Numbered from the stretch's first letter, positions 10,187 to 19,350 are shown. The stretch is 64,000 nucleotides of DNA from Rhodoplanes tepidamans (GCF_030813915.1 NZ_JAUSUJ010000031.1:1-64000); one strand, 5' to 3'. Numbers and translations: made by a program. Notes: generated from the letters alone by a model not told the origin.

Positions 10187-10402
10187 CGTTCAGTCCTCGG
10201 CAACTGGTGATCGGCGGTTCATCGCCGTGTCGTGAACCTGATATCGGTCACCGGCCGGGATTTAAAAAGGGCGCCTTCGCGCATGCAGAAGTGATACAAA
10301 TTCACAAATGGTGCAATATCTGCTTAACCGCGCCCTGAACGGCGCCGGCCGGGGCGCGGTGGCGCGCCGCCCGGAGCAACTTCCGCCGACACGGAGAAAT
10401 GG

Positions 10403-10429
10403 AAAAGCCCCGGCCGGGCCGGGGCTTTT
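10403..10429. terminator. Perfect bidirectional terminator palindrome
   Basis: Two 13-base arms, AAAAGCCCCGGCC (10403-10415) and GGCCGGGGCTTTT (10417-10429), are perfectly complementary around a single base. The A and T runs at the ends make it a terminator in both directions. It lies just after the stop codon of the mini-gene at 10464-10622. Confidence 0.85.
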
Positions 10430-10463
10430 CTGTCGCGCGGCGGACACTGGAACCGCCGCCGGG

Positions 10464-10622
10464 TCAGCGACCGATATTGGGGAAGCGGCGCTGGAAGTCG
10501 GCCCGCATCTCCTGCGCCTCGCGCAGCACGTCGATGACCGAGCCGACGCCGGCGAGGGCGCGGCCGAGCAGCGAGGCCTTGCGGGGACGGGCGGCGGCAG
10601 CCGGGGTGTCGATGAGATTCAT
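10464..10622 (-). CDS. Conserved mini-protein (52 aa) with LREA...RRFP tail
   Basis: 52 residues beginning MNLIDTPAAAARPRK. A helix follows that ends VIDVLREAQEMRADFQRRFP, matching the tail of the mini-protein at 10010-10186. The start at 10622 follows AGGAG, with spacing of about 11 bases, somewhat long. Downstream is a perfect terminator hairpin, and upstream (10680-10790) the DNA becomes unusually AT-rich for this genome, as expected of a strong promoter. Function is unknown. The two genes look like independently transcribed relatives rather than an operon. Confidence 0.65.
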   Translation of the reverse strand: MNLIDTPAAAARPRKASLLGRALAGVGSVIDVLREAQEMRADFQRRFPNIGR

Positions 10623-11303
10623 TGGTTCAAGCGCTCCTGATCGCGGTGTGGGGGGTGAAGCCCTGATTCGGTGTTCCTGTTTATCATTGCCTCGAACCAG
10701 AACATGATATTGCGGCGCACCCGTGACAAGGAATTGCATAAGATTTTATTGATTAATTTTTGGTTGCGATGCGACACAATCGAACGGTGCCGCGGATCTG
10801 AATCGAATGAATAGTGATTCATACGACATTCTGGCCCGGGCAGGGGGACACGAGCAGGGGAGGCCAGCAGGGGGGGCACGGGCACGGGGGCATCGATCGG
10901 CCGGCGGCCCATGGGCGCCGAGACAAGACCGAGTCCAGCCTCTCCATCGTGTCGTCCGTCGGGCGAGGGCCTTGCATAATCCGGTCGTTCCGGCCGGCGC
11001 GGAGCGCCGGACCCCACCATGGTGTCAGCCGTGTCCCCGAACACCCGTCAGTGATGTCCCCGGTCCGAACAACGAGCCCGGCCATGACGGACCGAGGAGG
11101 TCGGAGATTGCCGCCGCTCGTATGATGCTCCGGCTTCGCGGAGGACGACGTTGGCGGAGCACGACGTTCGCGGAGCCCGACGGAGGAGCGGCTTCGGACC
11201 GCGAGCCGGCGCCCATGGGGCGGCAACCCGGTCTTGCGTCCGGCGCGGCCGCCGGGCACGGTCGGCCCCGGGCCTGTCGGGGACGCATCACGAGGAGCAC
11301 GCC
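10623..11303. other. Intergenic region with AT-rich promoter zone and repeats
   Basis: 681 bp without a convincing gene. 10680-10800 is AT-rich (runs such as GATTTTATTGATTAATTTTT) and probably carries the promoter of the mini-gene at 10464-10622. 11040-11200 holds degenerate copies of the CTTCGCGGAGCACGACG repeat also present near 660 and 13125, and a GAGCCCGGCCATGACGG block also present near 45225. Confidence 0.6.
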
Positions 11304-11459
11304 ATGGGATTCGTCTGGGCACGGCTGATCGTCCTTCTCGCCGGCTGGCTGGCGGCGCTGGCGACCGCGCTGACCGCCTCGGCCCTGCTGGCCACCCCGC
11401 GCCTGTCGGTCTTTCTGGTCAGCGGCGGCCTGTGGACGGCCGTCATGCTGCTCGACTGA
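11304..11459 (+). CDS. Small hydrophobic protein, two predicted membrane helices
   Basis: 51 aa. The whole chain is hydrophobic: a first helix around residues 6-29 and a second around 33-50, with almost no loops. GAGGAG lies 8 bases before the ATG at 11304. It was kept because of the ribosome site and the clean membrane-protein composition. No family is recognised, and it stands alone upstream of prfB. Confidence 0.5.
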   Translation: MGFVWARLIVLLAGWLAALATALTASALLATPRLSVFLVSGGLWTAVMLLD

Positions 11460-11708
11460 CCGGCGGGTCGCGCGTCGCCGCCGCGGCCCCTACGCCGCCG
11501 CGACCCGACGTCGCCGCGCCGGGGGCGGCCGGCCCTGCGGGTTGCGTCCGCCGGTCCGGGCCGCTACATGCGGCAGCGACAGTGGTCGGCGCCGCCCGGT
11601 TCGGCGGCGACGGTCACGACGACAGTCGCGGCGGCCCGTCCGGTCCGCCGAACGCCGTGTGCGGCGGGCCGAGCGGCCCGGCCGGCGCGGCCCGGAAGGT
11701 GGCGGTTC

Positions 11709-12840
<1,132 letters not shown>

Positions 12841-12948
12841 CGGCGCCGGGCGGACAGCCTCTCCTCCGTCGTCGCCCGGCTCGACCGCACAGGCGCTCGA
12901 GACAGGATCGAAAGTCCAGCCTCTCGATCGTCCTCGTCCGCGCAGGCG

Positions 12949-13121
12949 AGGGCTTTGCAGAATCCGTCATTCCGGGACGACGCGGAGCGTCGGACCCGGA
13001 CTCCAGCCCAGAATGCCGAGTTCGAAGCTGGATTCCGGGTTCGCGCCGGAGCCTGCACTCGGGCGGCGCGAAGCGCCGACCCGGGTGGCGCGCCCCGGAA
13101 TGACGAATTCTGCAAAGCCCT
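12949..13121. repeat. Dispersed palindromic repeat (family A, complete copy)
   Basis: Arms 12949-12976 and 13094-13121 are 28 bp each and complementary at 27 of 28 positions; the left arm starts AGGGCTTTGCAGAAT. Inside are a second pair of inverted blocks (GGACCCGGA...CTGGATTCCGGGTTCG) and GGCGCGAAGCGCC. The copy at 62477-62613 is nearly identical over its left 90 bases. Confidence 0.8.
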
Positions 13122-13345
13122 TGCCTTCGCGGAGCACGACGGAGGAGAGAGCCACGCCCTCTTCGCGCCGGCGCGGCACCCGGTCCGCCGTCCGCCCCGT
13201 CGCCCCCGCCCGGCCTGCTTTTTCCTCACCCGGGTGGGCGATGCTGGCGTGAAATTTGCAACTTTCGCCGCTTTGTTGTAATAATTTACGAGTCGGAAAG
13301 CATTTCGGGATTCGCGTCCTGCGGTGCGATTCGAGGCGAAGTCCT

Positions 13346-13455
13346 GCCGCGTGTTTCCTCTGTCGCTTTGTCCCTGTCGCGTTCTTCCTGCCGCGTTCTT
13401 CCTGCCGCGTTTCCTTCGTTGCGTTTCCTCTGTTGCGTTTCTCCGTCGCGTCTCT
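13346..13455. repeat. Degenerate 14-bp tandem repeat array
   Basis: Units such as GTCGCGTTCTTCCT (13376-13389), GCCGCGTTCTTCCT (13390-13403), GCCGCGTTTCCTTC (13404-13417) and GTTGCGTTTCCTCT (13418-13431) follow one another without spacers. Shorter or longer degenerate units lie on each side, about eight in all. The strand bias is striking, with very few A bases on the plus strand. This is a minisatellite and not a CRISPR array. Confidence 0.8.
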
Positions 13456-13702
13456 GCCGTCTGCGTCACTCGTCTGCTGCGGCGCCCTGGCCGGCGTCGC
13501 ATCCGTTCGTGTCGCTCCGTGGGCGTCGCCGGGTCGGCGATGCCGTCGCATGCGGGGTCCCGGACGTCGCTCCCCGGGGTCGCGCCACCAGGGAGGTGCT
13601 CGCCGGCACACGGCGGCAGGAGGTGCGGCCCGCGGGCCGATCGGCGGACCGGATGCATGGCCGCCATGCAGATCGCCGCGCCTGACCGAGACCGAGCCGC
13701 CG

Positions 13703-13718
13703 TTAAAGCTTCGTTAAC
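13703..13718. promoter_or_regulatory. CtrA-type binding site TTAA-N7-TTAAC
   Basis: TTAA (13703-13706), seven bases, TTAAC (13714-13718): a perfect match to the binding consensus of the alphaproteobacterial cell-cycle regulator CtrA. It lies about 160 bp before the ATG of the EF-hand gene at 13875. AT-rich strings of this kind are very rare in this genome. Confidence 0.65.
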
Positions 13719-13874
13719 CATTGCTGTAGTCACCAAACGCCAGATTCGTACCGCGGACTGAGCGGGAGCACTGATTGTCTCGAGTTCCCTTCACGACGGC
13801 GGAGTCGTGCGGGCAGAAGCTCCGGTAAAGACCACCGAGCATGGGACCCAGGACCGTCCTGACCAGGAGGGTGG

Positions 13875-14450
13875 ATGTCCAGCGCGAGAATCAGTTCCGC
13901 CGGTGTGGCGGATACCGAGACCCTGCTGAACCTGCTTCAGCGCAAGAGCGGCATCCGCAGCGAGCTGCAGCGGCCGGCCGGCTCGTCGGAGCACGCCCCG
14001 GGCTTCGCCCCGGCGGCCGGAGCGGCCGGCGACGTCAACGGGCCCGGCGGCGCCGGCAAGTACTCGATCAGCAGCGAGACCATGGCGTTCCTGCTCACCG
14101 TGCAGCAGACCGCGGTGGAGAAGGCCCCGGCGGCCCCGGCCGGCAGCGCCGGCGGTCCCGCCAACGGGGCCGGCCCGGAGAGCCGCGTCGACCTGATCTT
14201 CCGTGCCATGGACACCGACAACGACGGCCGCATCGGCCGCGCCGAGTTCGTCTCCTTCATCCAGGCGCGCGGCGGCGCGGCGAGCTTCGCCGAGCAGATG
14301 TTCGACAAGATCGACGCCGCCGACCAGGGCTTCATCACCCGCGACCGGATGGCCGCGGCGATGCGCCAGGCCTCGGCCGAGCCGGCCGACGCCGCCGCGG
14401 CGGCCACCGCCGCGGACGATCGCCGCCCGCCCTTCTCGGTCTCGGCGTGA
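13875..14450 (+). CDS. EF-hand domain protein
   Basis: 191 aa, no clear signal peptide. A poorly conserved Gly/Ala/Pro-rich N-terminal half is followed by an EF-hand pair. The first loop DTDNDGRIGRAE (113-124) has all calcium-ligand positions; the second, DAADQGFITRDR (147-158), is degenerate. AGGAGG lies just upstream of ATG 13875. It is probably a calcium-responsive protein related to the four-EF-hand protein encoded next (14768-15616); both share short LLQ-type N-terminal segments (TLLNLLQ / SLWSLLQ). The perfect CtrA site upstream suggests cell-cycle or motility-linked expression. Confidence 0.8.
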   Translation: MSSARISSAGVADTETLLNLLQRKSGIRSELQRPAGSSEHAPGFAPAAGAAGDVNGPGGAGKYSISSETMAFLLTVQQTAVEKAPAAPAGSAGGPANGAGPESRVDLIFRAMDTDNDGRIGRAEFVSFIQARGGAASFAEQMFDKIDAADQGFITRDRMAAAMRQASAEPADAAAAATAADDRRPPFSVSA

Positions 14451-14767
14451 GGCCGGCCGGCCCGGCGCTGCCGTGAGCCCTGCGTGGTGCCATTCCGCCG
14501 ATGCGGCGGTCGCCTCGCCCGCTGGCCCGTGCGCCGGCGCGGCTCGCGCTCCCGTCCGGGCGCATCATTCCGTCCAGGTGCATTCTCCCGTCCAGGTCAA
14601 TTCTCCCGTCCAGGCGCAGCGTCCCGGCGCACCGTCGCCGATCTGCCGGAACCGGCGGTCTCGCCCGTATAAGCCACGTACAAGCGAGAGCGGACGGCGG
14701 GCGCGGGGCCCGGGACGGCGCATGCCGCGTCGCCCGGCGGTGCGGTCGTGCGCACTGGGAGAATCGA
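14451..14767. other. Spacer between EF-hand genes with 18-bp iterons
   Basis: 317 bp with no convincing gene. Its middle (14546-14616) is a set of 18-bp tandem repeats listed separately. The ribosome site GGGAGA of the next gene lies at the right end. Confidence 0.6.
14546..14616. repeat. Four 18-bp tandem repeats
   Basis: Units CATCATTCCGTCCAGGTG (14563-14580), CATTCTCCCGTCCAGGTC (14581-14598) and AATTCTCCCGTCCAGGCG (14599-14616) are preceded by a shorter, more diverged unit (14546-14562). The unit length is a multiple of three, but the surrounding frames are not protein-like. They lie about 150-220 bp before the second EF-hand gene and could be a binding array. Confidence 0.7.
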
Positions 14768-15616
14768 ATGTCCACTTCCATCGCCGGCGCGACCGACACG
14801 TCGAGCCTCTGGTCGCTGCTGCAGGCCCTGCAGTCGGGCAGCGCGAGCGGCTCGTCCGGCACGAGCTCGTCGTCGTCCTCGACCGCGTCGTCGGATGCGT
14901 CGTCGTTCTTCGATCTGCTGTCGCTCGTCGGCGGCTCGTCGTCGTCGTCGAACGAGGAGGAGGAGAACAGCTCCTCCGACTCGTCCGGCTCGGGCAGCGG
15001 GCTCGGCGGCGAGGTGATGATGATGCTGATGATGCTGCAGCAGGCGTCGTCGTCCGCATCCGGCGATTCGTCGTCGAGCGAGTCGGATTCGTCGGTCTCG
15101 GCGGTCGGCGAGACGAGCGGCAGCAACCCGCTGCAGCAGATGTTCGACAGCATCGACAGCGACGGCGACGGCAGCATCACGTCGGAGGAGCTGTCCGGTT
15201 ACGTCGAGTCGCTCGGCGGCTCGGAGAGCCTCGGCGAGACGCTGTTCTCGATGCTCGACCAGAGCGGCAGCGGCAGCGTGAGCGAGGATCAGTTCGCCGC
15301 CGCGGCCGGCGCGCCGCCGCCGCCCCCGCCGCAGGGCGGGCCGGGTGGCGCCGGCGATGCGGCCTCCGACATCGTCTCGGCGCTGGACAGCGACGGCGAC
15401 GGCACGATCTCGCAGAGCGAGCTGGAGAGCTTCGCGGGCGAGAGCGGCGGCACCAGCACGGAGGCGGACTCGATTCTCACGTCGCTCGACGGCGACGGCG
15501 ACGGATCGATCAGCCAGGCGGAGCTGTCGCAGAGCCTGAAGGCGATGTTCGACACCGTCGCGGCGTCGATGTTCTCCGGCAGCAACCAGCAGCGCAGCGT
15601 CTCGCTGCGCGCATGA
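14768..15616 (+). CDS. Serine-rich protein with four EF-hands
   Basis: 282 aa, strongly acidic. Residues 25-115 are Ser-rich low-complexity sequence with an Asp/Glu cluster and a methionine-rich patch (EVMMMLMMLQQ). Four EF-hand loops follow: DSDGDGSITSEE (130-141), DQSGSGSVSEDQ (164-175, weaker), DSDGDGTISQSE (207-218) and DGDGDGSISQAE (241-252), with a run of six prolines between the pairs. GGGAGA precedes ATG 14768. No N-terminal signal peptide is evident. Acidic composition and calcium loops would suit export by a type I system, but that is inference. Function is unknown. Confidence 0.82.
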   Translation: MSTSIAGATDTSSLWSLLQALQSGSASGSSGTSSSSSSTASSDASSFFDLLSLVGGSSSSSNEEEENSSSDSSGSGSGLGGEVMMMLMMLQQASSSASGDSSSSESDSSVSAVGETSGSNPLQQMFDSIDSDGDGSITSEELSGYVESLGGSESLGETLFSMLDQSGSGSVSEDQFAAAAGAPPPPPPQGGPGGAGDAASDIVSALDSDGDGTISQSELESFAGESGGTSTEADSILTSLDGDGDGSISQAELSQSLKAMFDTVAASMFSGSNQQRSVSLRA

Positions 15617-15678
15617 CGCGAGAACGGCGCCCGCACCCGGCGACGCGCGTTGCCGTCGCCGGGCCTGCGGCGTCGTCG

Positions 15679-15876
15679 TCAGGCCGGCGTGGCGCCGAAG
15701 CCCGCCGCCTCGATCGCCTCGCACAGCGCGGCCGGGGCCGCCGACGTGGCCGCCTCGACGCGGCCGCTGCCGAGGTCGATCGTCACGTTCGCCTGCGGAT
15801 CCTGCGCCTTGATGATGCGCTCGACTGCTCTGACGCAGCCGTCGCAGGTCATGCCCGTGACATTCAGTGTGACCAT
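15679..15876 (-). CDS. Heavy-metal-associated (CopZ-like) metallochaperone
   Basis: 65 aa, a single HMA domain with the metal-binding GMTCDGC motif at residues 8-14 and the expected beta-alpha-beta-beta-alpha-beta length. Such proteins carry Cu(I) or a similar soft metal to P-type ATPases or regulators. The start is ATG 15876. No copper ATPase or MerR-type regulator is adjacent, so the partner is encoded elsewhere. It is transcribed against the EF-hand gene and divergently from the EAL gene. Confidence 0.88.
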   Translation of the reverse strand: MVTLNVTGMTCDGCVRAVERIIKAQDPQANVTIDLGSGRVEAATSAAPAALCEAIEAAGFGATPA

Positions 15877-16076
15877 GGTGTCTCGACCTTTCCGTTGTTT
15901 CGCGAGGCGGGTCCCATAAACCCGCGCGGCAAGACGTTCTGTGGCTGGATGACTGGAATTCAACAGAATTCGCCGCGTCGCGCTTGCACCCCTCACCGCG
16001 GTTGCCGACAGTGGGGGCCGTCGCGGCGAATCACCTTGATATCCCGCAATCCGTATCTGTGTTCCCGGAGCTAGTT

Positions 16077-18089
16077 ATGGCCCGCGTCGGTGCCATTTTC
16101 GTCGGCCTGTGCATGGCGTTGATCGCCGGTTCGCTCGGCACGCTCATGTACCTCTATGTCGGCACCAATGCGGCCGAGTCGGCAATCGTGACGCTGGTCG
16201 CGTTCACCGGCCTCGCCGTCTACAACGCCGTCGCCCTGAAGGCACGCGAGCGCGGCGACGCCGACGGTCCGATCGCCGATCTGTCGCGCGGCACCACCGA
16301 TCTCGCCCGTCAGGTGATCGATCTCGGGCGCCGCGTCGCCACCATGGAGAGCCGCCTCGATGGCGTGCTCGACCGGGTCGGCGAGGCGGCCAAGCCGCTC
16401 TCCGACGAGCTGGGCGAGCTCGGATCGCTGCTGAGCCAGCTCGCCGAGACGGTGGCGACACACGACACGCTGCTGCGCTCCGGCGCGCCGGGCAGTCCCT
16501 ATCTGGTGCCGGGCGGCGCGCCGCCGGCGGAGGCGGGGCAGGGCTCGCCGACGGCCGCCATCGCCGCGCCGGCCGTGGTCGCTGGTGCGGCCGAGACGGT
16601 GCCGGCGTCGGGCGCCGGCGCCTTCGCCGGGCTGCCGCGCGAGACCGCGACCGCGCTGGTGCGCGACGCGATCGACGGCGGCCGCGTCGACCTGCTGCTG
16701 CAGCCGATCGTGATGCTGCCGCAGCGCAAGGTCCGCTACTACGAGGCGGTGGCACGGCTGCGCACCCGCGAGGGCGAGGTCGTGATGCCGGCCGACTTCC
16801 TGCCCGTCGCCGAGGCGGGCGGGCTGATCGCCCGGCTCGACAACGCGATGCTGTTCCGCTGCGTCCAGATCGTCCGCCGGCTGATCGGCAAGAACCGCGA
16901 CATCGGGCTGTTCTGCAACGTCTCGGCCGCGACCCTGGTGGATCCGCAGTTCTTTCCCCAGTTCAACGAGTTCGCGGACGCCAACCGGGCCCTCGCCCCG
17001 TCCTTCGTGTTCGAGTTCCGGCAGGACGCCTACCGCTCTTTCGGCCCGCTGGAGAACGAGAGCCTCGCGGCGCTCACCGAGCGCGGCTTCCGCTTCTCGC
17101 TCGACCACGTGGTCGACATGCGGTTCGAGCCGCGCGACCTCGCCGACCGCGGCTTCCGCTTCGTCAAGGTGCCGGCGTCGCTGCTGCTCTCCCGCCACGC
17201 GGCGGCGACCGACATCCATCCGGCCGACCTCGCCGGCCTGCTCGGCCGCTACGGCATCGAGCTGATCGGCGAGCGGATCGAGACCGAGTCGACCGTCGTC
17301 GACCTGCTCGACTACGACCTCAAATACGGCCAGGGCTTCTTGTTCTCGCCGCCGCGGCCGGTCCGCCCGGAGGTGCTGCAGGGCGGCGCCGAGAAGCTGG
17401 GCGAGCTCGGCGTGCTCGACACGCGGCCGGCTGCGCCGGCGCCCGCCGCGGCGTCGCTGGCGCCTCCTGCGCCTGTGCCCGCACCCGCCCCGATGCCGGC
17501 GGCCGCGGCCCCCGCTCCGGCGGCCGCGCCTGTGCCGGCGGCTGCGCCTGTGCCGGCGGCTGCGCCTGTGCCGGCGGTTGCGCCGGCCGCCCAGGCGAGC
17601 GGCCTCGCCGCCATCCTGGGGCTGCGCCCGGCCATTGTGCCGCCGTCCGCCGGGTCGTCGGCTCCCGCCGTCGCTCCGCCGCCCGGCATCGCCACGGTGA
17701 TCCCGGCGCCGGCGCCCGCGACGCCCGTGACGCCCGCTCCGGCCGCGCCGCCGGTCGAGGCCGCGGCTCCGGCTGCCGCGCCGCTGCCGGCGGCTCCCGC
17801 CCAGCCGGCGTCCGCCCAGGCTTCTGCCCGGGTTCCGGCCCAGCCGGCTTCCGCCGCGCCGCCGCCGCCGGCGGCCGAGACGGAGCTGCCCGTCATTCCG
17901 CCGCCGCCGACCGTCGCCCCTGCGCCCGCCGCCGGCGGGCCGCTGCTGCCCGGGCAGCCGACCTCGGCCCTGCTGCCGCCCGTCATCCCGGGCGAGCGGC
18001 GTCCCGGCGGCGCCGCCCGCGGCCATCCCGGCACCGTGCTGGCCCAGATCGCCCGCGGCATGCTGGCCCGCAAGACGACCGGCGGCTGA
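16077..18089 (+). CDS. Membrane protein with degenerate EAL domain, TipF-like
   Basis: 670 aa. Two N-terminal membrane helices (about 6-28 and 33-50), a linker, an EAL domain (about 185-425) and a long Ala/Pro-rich tail (about 440-650) that includes three 18-bp repeats encoding APVPAA. The EAL signature is altered: YEAVARL replaces EALLR, and the metal-binding DDFG block reads LDHV, so c-di-GMP hydrolysis is unlikely; the Lys in FVKVP and the Glu in GERIETES remain. The layout (membrane anchor plus inactive EAL) resembles TipF, the c-di-GMP-binding flagellar assembly factor of Caulobacter. Nearby cheY-cheZ fits a motility role. ATG 16077 follows GGAG. Confidence 0.8.
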   Translation: MARVGAIFVGLCMALIAGSLGTLMYLYVGTNAAESAIVTLVAFTGLAVYNAVALKARERGDADGPIADLSRGTTDLARQVIDLGRRVATMESRLDGVLDRVGEAAKPLSDELGELGSLLSQLAETVATHDTLLRSGAPGSPYLVPGGAPPAEAGQGSPTAAIAAPAVVAGAAETVPASGAGAFAGLPRETATALVRDAIDGGRVDLLLQPIVMLPQRKVRYYEAVARLRTREGEVVMPADFLPVAEAGGLIARLDNAMLFRCVQIVRRLIGKNRDIGLFCNVSAATLVDPQFFPQFNEFADANRALAPSFVFEFRQDAYRSFGPLENESLAALTERGFRFSLDHVVDMRFEPRDLADRGFRFVKVPASLLLSRHAAATDIHPADLAGLLGRYGIELIGERIETESTVVDLLDYDLKYGQGFLFSPPRPVRPEVLQGGAEKLGELGVLDTRPAAPAPAAASLAPPAPVPAPAPMPAAAAPAPAAAPVPAAAPVPAAAPVPAVAPAAQASGLAAILGLRPAIVPPSAGSSAPAVAPPPGIATVIPAPAPATPVTPAPAAPPVEAAAPAAAPLPAAPAQPASAQASARVPAQPASAAPPPPAAETELPVIPPPPTVAPAPAAGGPLLPGQPTSALLPPVIPGERRPGGAARGHPGTVLAQIARGMLARKTTGG

Positions 18090-18093
18090 GACC

Positions 18094-18254
18094 GTTTCCG
18101 GGTGATCGACTCGGTCATTCCGGGACGGCGCACTCGGGACGGCGCTTCGCGCCGCCCGAGCACAGGCTCCGCGCCGGACCCGGAATCCAGCCACGAACAC
18201 GGTCGTTGCCGCTGGATTCCGGGTTCGCACCTACGGTGCGCCCCGGAATGACGG
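18094..18254. repeat. Dispersed palindromic repeat (family A copy)
   Basis: Begins GTTTCCGGGTGATC, contains GGTCATTCCGGGACGGCG and ends GCGCCCCGGAATGACGG. The internal block GGAATCCAGC...GCTGGATTCCGGGTTCG is shared with the other copies. It fills the gap between the EAL gene and the HAD gene. Confidence 0.75.
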
Positions 18255-18348
18255 GGCGGCCGGCACGGGACGGTGTCGTGCCGGGCGGGGGTGACGCGGT
18301 GGCGGTGATCGGATAGGACCTCGGCTCCCTTCCGATCGACGGACCCCG

Positions 18349-19218
18349 ATGAGCATCCCGTTTCCGACGCTGACCGACCATTTCGCGCCGCTCGCGAGCC
18401 GCTACGACGTCCTGTTCTGCGACGTGTGGGGCGTGATCCACAACGGCGTCGCGCCGTTCCCCGAGACCGTCGACGCGCTGCAGCGCTTCCGGGCCGGCGG
18501 CGGCCGCGTCGTCCTCCTCACCAACGCGCCGCGCGACGGCGACGTGGTGGTGCAGTTCCTCGACACCCTGAAGGTGCCGCGCGACGCCTACGACGCCGTC
18601 GTCACCTCGGGCGACGTCGCCCGCGCCGAGATCGAGGCGCGCCGCGACCAGGCGGTGCTGCACATCGGGCCGGAGCGCGACTACTCGATGTTCGACCACC
18701 TGGAGCTGCGCTTCGCGCCGGTCGAGCGGGCCGACTACGCGGTCTGCTCCGGCCTGTTCGACGACGAGACCGAGACGCCGGACGACTATCGCGAGCTGAT
18801 GGCGGCGATGCGGGCCCGCGACCTGTTCATGGTGTGCGCCAATCCCGACCGGGTGGTGGAGCGCGGCCACGAGCTGGTCTACTGCGCCGGCGCCATCGCG
18901 GATCTGTACGAGAGCATGGGCGGCGCCGTGATGTTCACGGGCAAGCCGTACCGGCCGATCTACGAGCGGGCGCTCGCCCGCGCCGCCGCGCTGCGCGGCG
19001 CCGCCGTGCCGCTCGACCGGGTGCTGGCGATCGGCGATTCGGTGCGCACCGACCTCAAGGGCGCGGCCGGCTTCGGCGTCGACTGCCTATTCGTCACCGC
19101 CGGCATCCACGCCGGGGAGCTCGGCGGCCACGAGACCGTCGATCACGGCGCGCTCGCCGCGATCTTCACCGAGGCCGGCCTGCTGCCCGCCGCGGTGACC
19201 CGCCGCCTGGCCTGGTGA
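18349..19218 (+). CDS. TIGR01459-type HAD-superfamily hydrolase
   Basis: 289 aa cytosolic phosphatase-like protein of the HAD class IIA group (NagD-like). CDVWGVIHNG near residue 24 carries the catalytic Asp pair, LTNAPR is motif II, GKPYRPIYERA supplies the motif III lysine, and IGDSVRTDLKGA holds the metal-binding Asp residues. The substrate is unknown; in Hyphomicrobiales this gene is commonly found close to ribF and ileS, as here, which suggests but does not prove a link to flavin metabolism. Confidence 0.9.
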   Translation: MSIPFPTLTDHFAPLASRYDVLFCDVWGVIHNGVAPFPETVDALQRFRAGGGRVVLLTNAPRDGDVVVQFLDTLKVPRDAYDAVVTSGDVARAEIEARRDQAVLHIGPERDYSMFDHLELRFAPVERADYAVCSGLFDDETETPDDYRELMAAMRARDLFMVCANPDRVVERGHELVYCAGAIADLYESMGGAVMFTGKPYRPIYERALARAAALRGAAVPLDRVLAIGDSVRTDLKGAAGFGVDCLFVTAGIHAGELGGHETVDHGALAAIFTEAGLLPAAVTRRLAW

Positions 19219-19330
19219 GACGGCTTGCGGGCGATCGGCCCGCGTCGTTCCGGGGTCGCGCGGGGCCGGCCGAAGGCCCGACCCGATGGCGCTGCCCCGG
19301 AACGACCACCGAACGGCCGATATGCGAAAC

Positions 19331-19350
19331 GGCCGGGCGGGGGCCCGGCC
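19331..19350. terminator. GC hairpin between convergent HAD and cheZ genes
   Basis: GGCCGGGC (19331-19338) and GCCCGGCC (19343-19350) form a perfect 8-bp stem with a GGGG loop in the convergent space. There is no long U run on the plus strand; on the minus strand GTTTC follows, so it may serve cheZ better. Confidence 0.45.

Larger units (their letters stand above)
12841..13874. other. 1-kb intergenic region: repeats, 14-bp tandem array, CtrA box
   Basis: No reading frame on either strand looks like a protein. In order it holds a complete family A palindromic repeat (12949-13121), a CTTCGCGGAGCACGACGG repeat (about 13127-13145), an AT-rich stretch (13250-13300), a pyrimidine-rich 14-bp tandem array (13346-13455) and a perfect CtrA-type site (13703-13718) before the first EF-hand gene. 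Confidence 0.7.

Noticed and set aside
13346-14616. Tandem repeats as a CRISPR array
   Set aside because: Units are 14 and 18 bp, contiguous, degenerate and without spacers; no cas genes are present.
15679-15876. Copper-resistance operon around the HMA protein
   Set aside because: No P-type ATPase, multicopper oxidase or metal regulator lies nearby; it is a lone metallochaperone gene.
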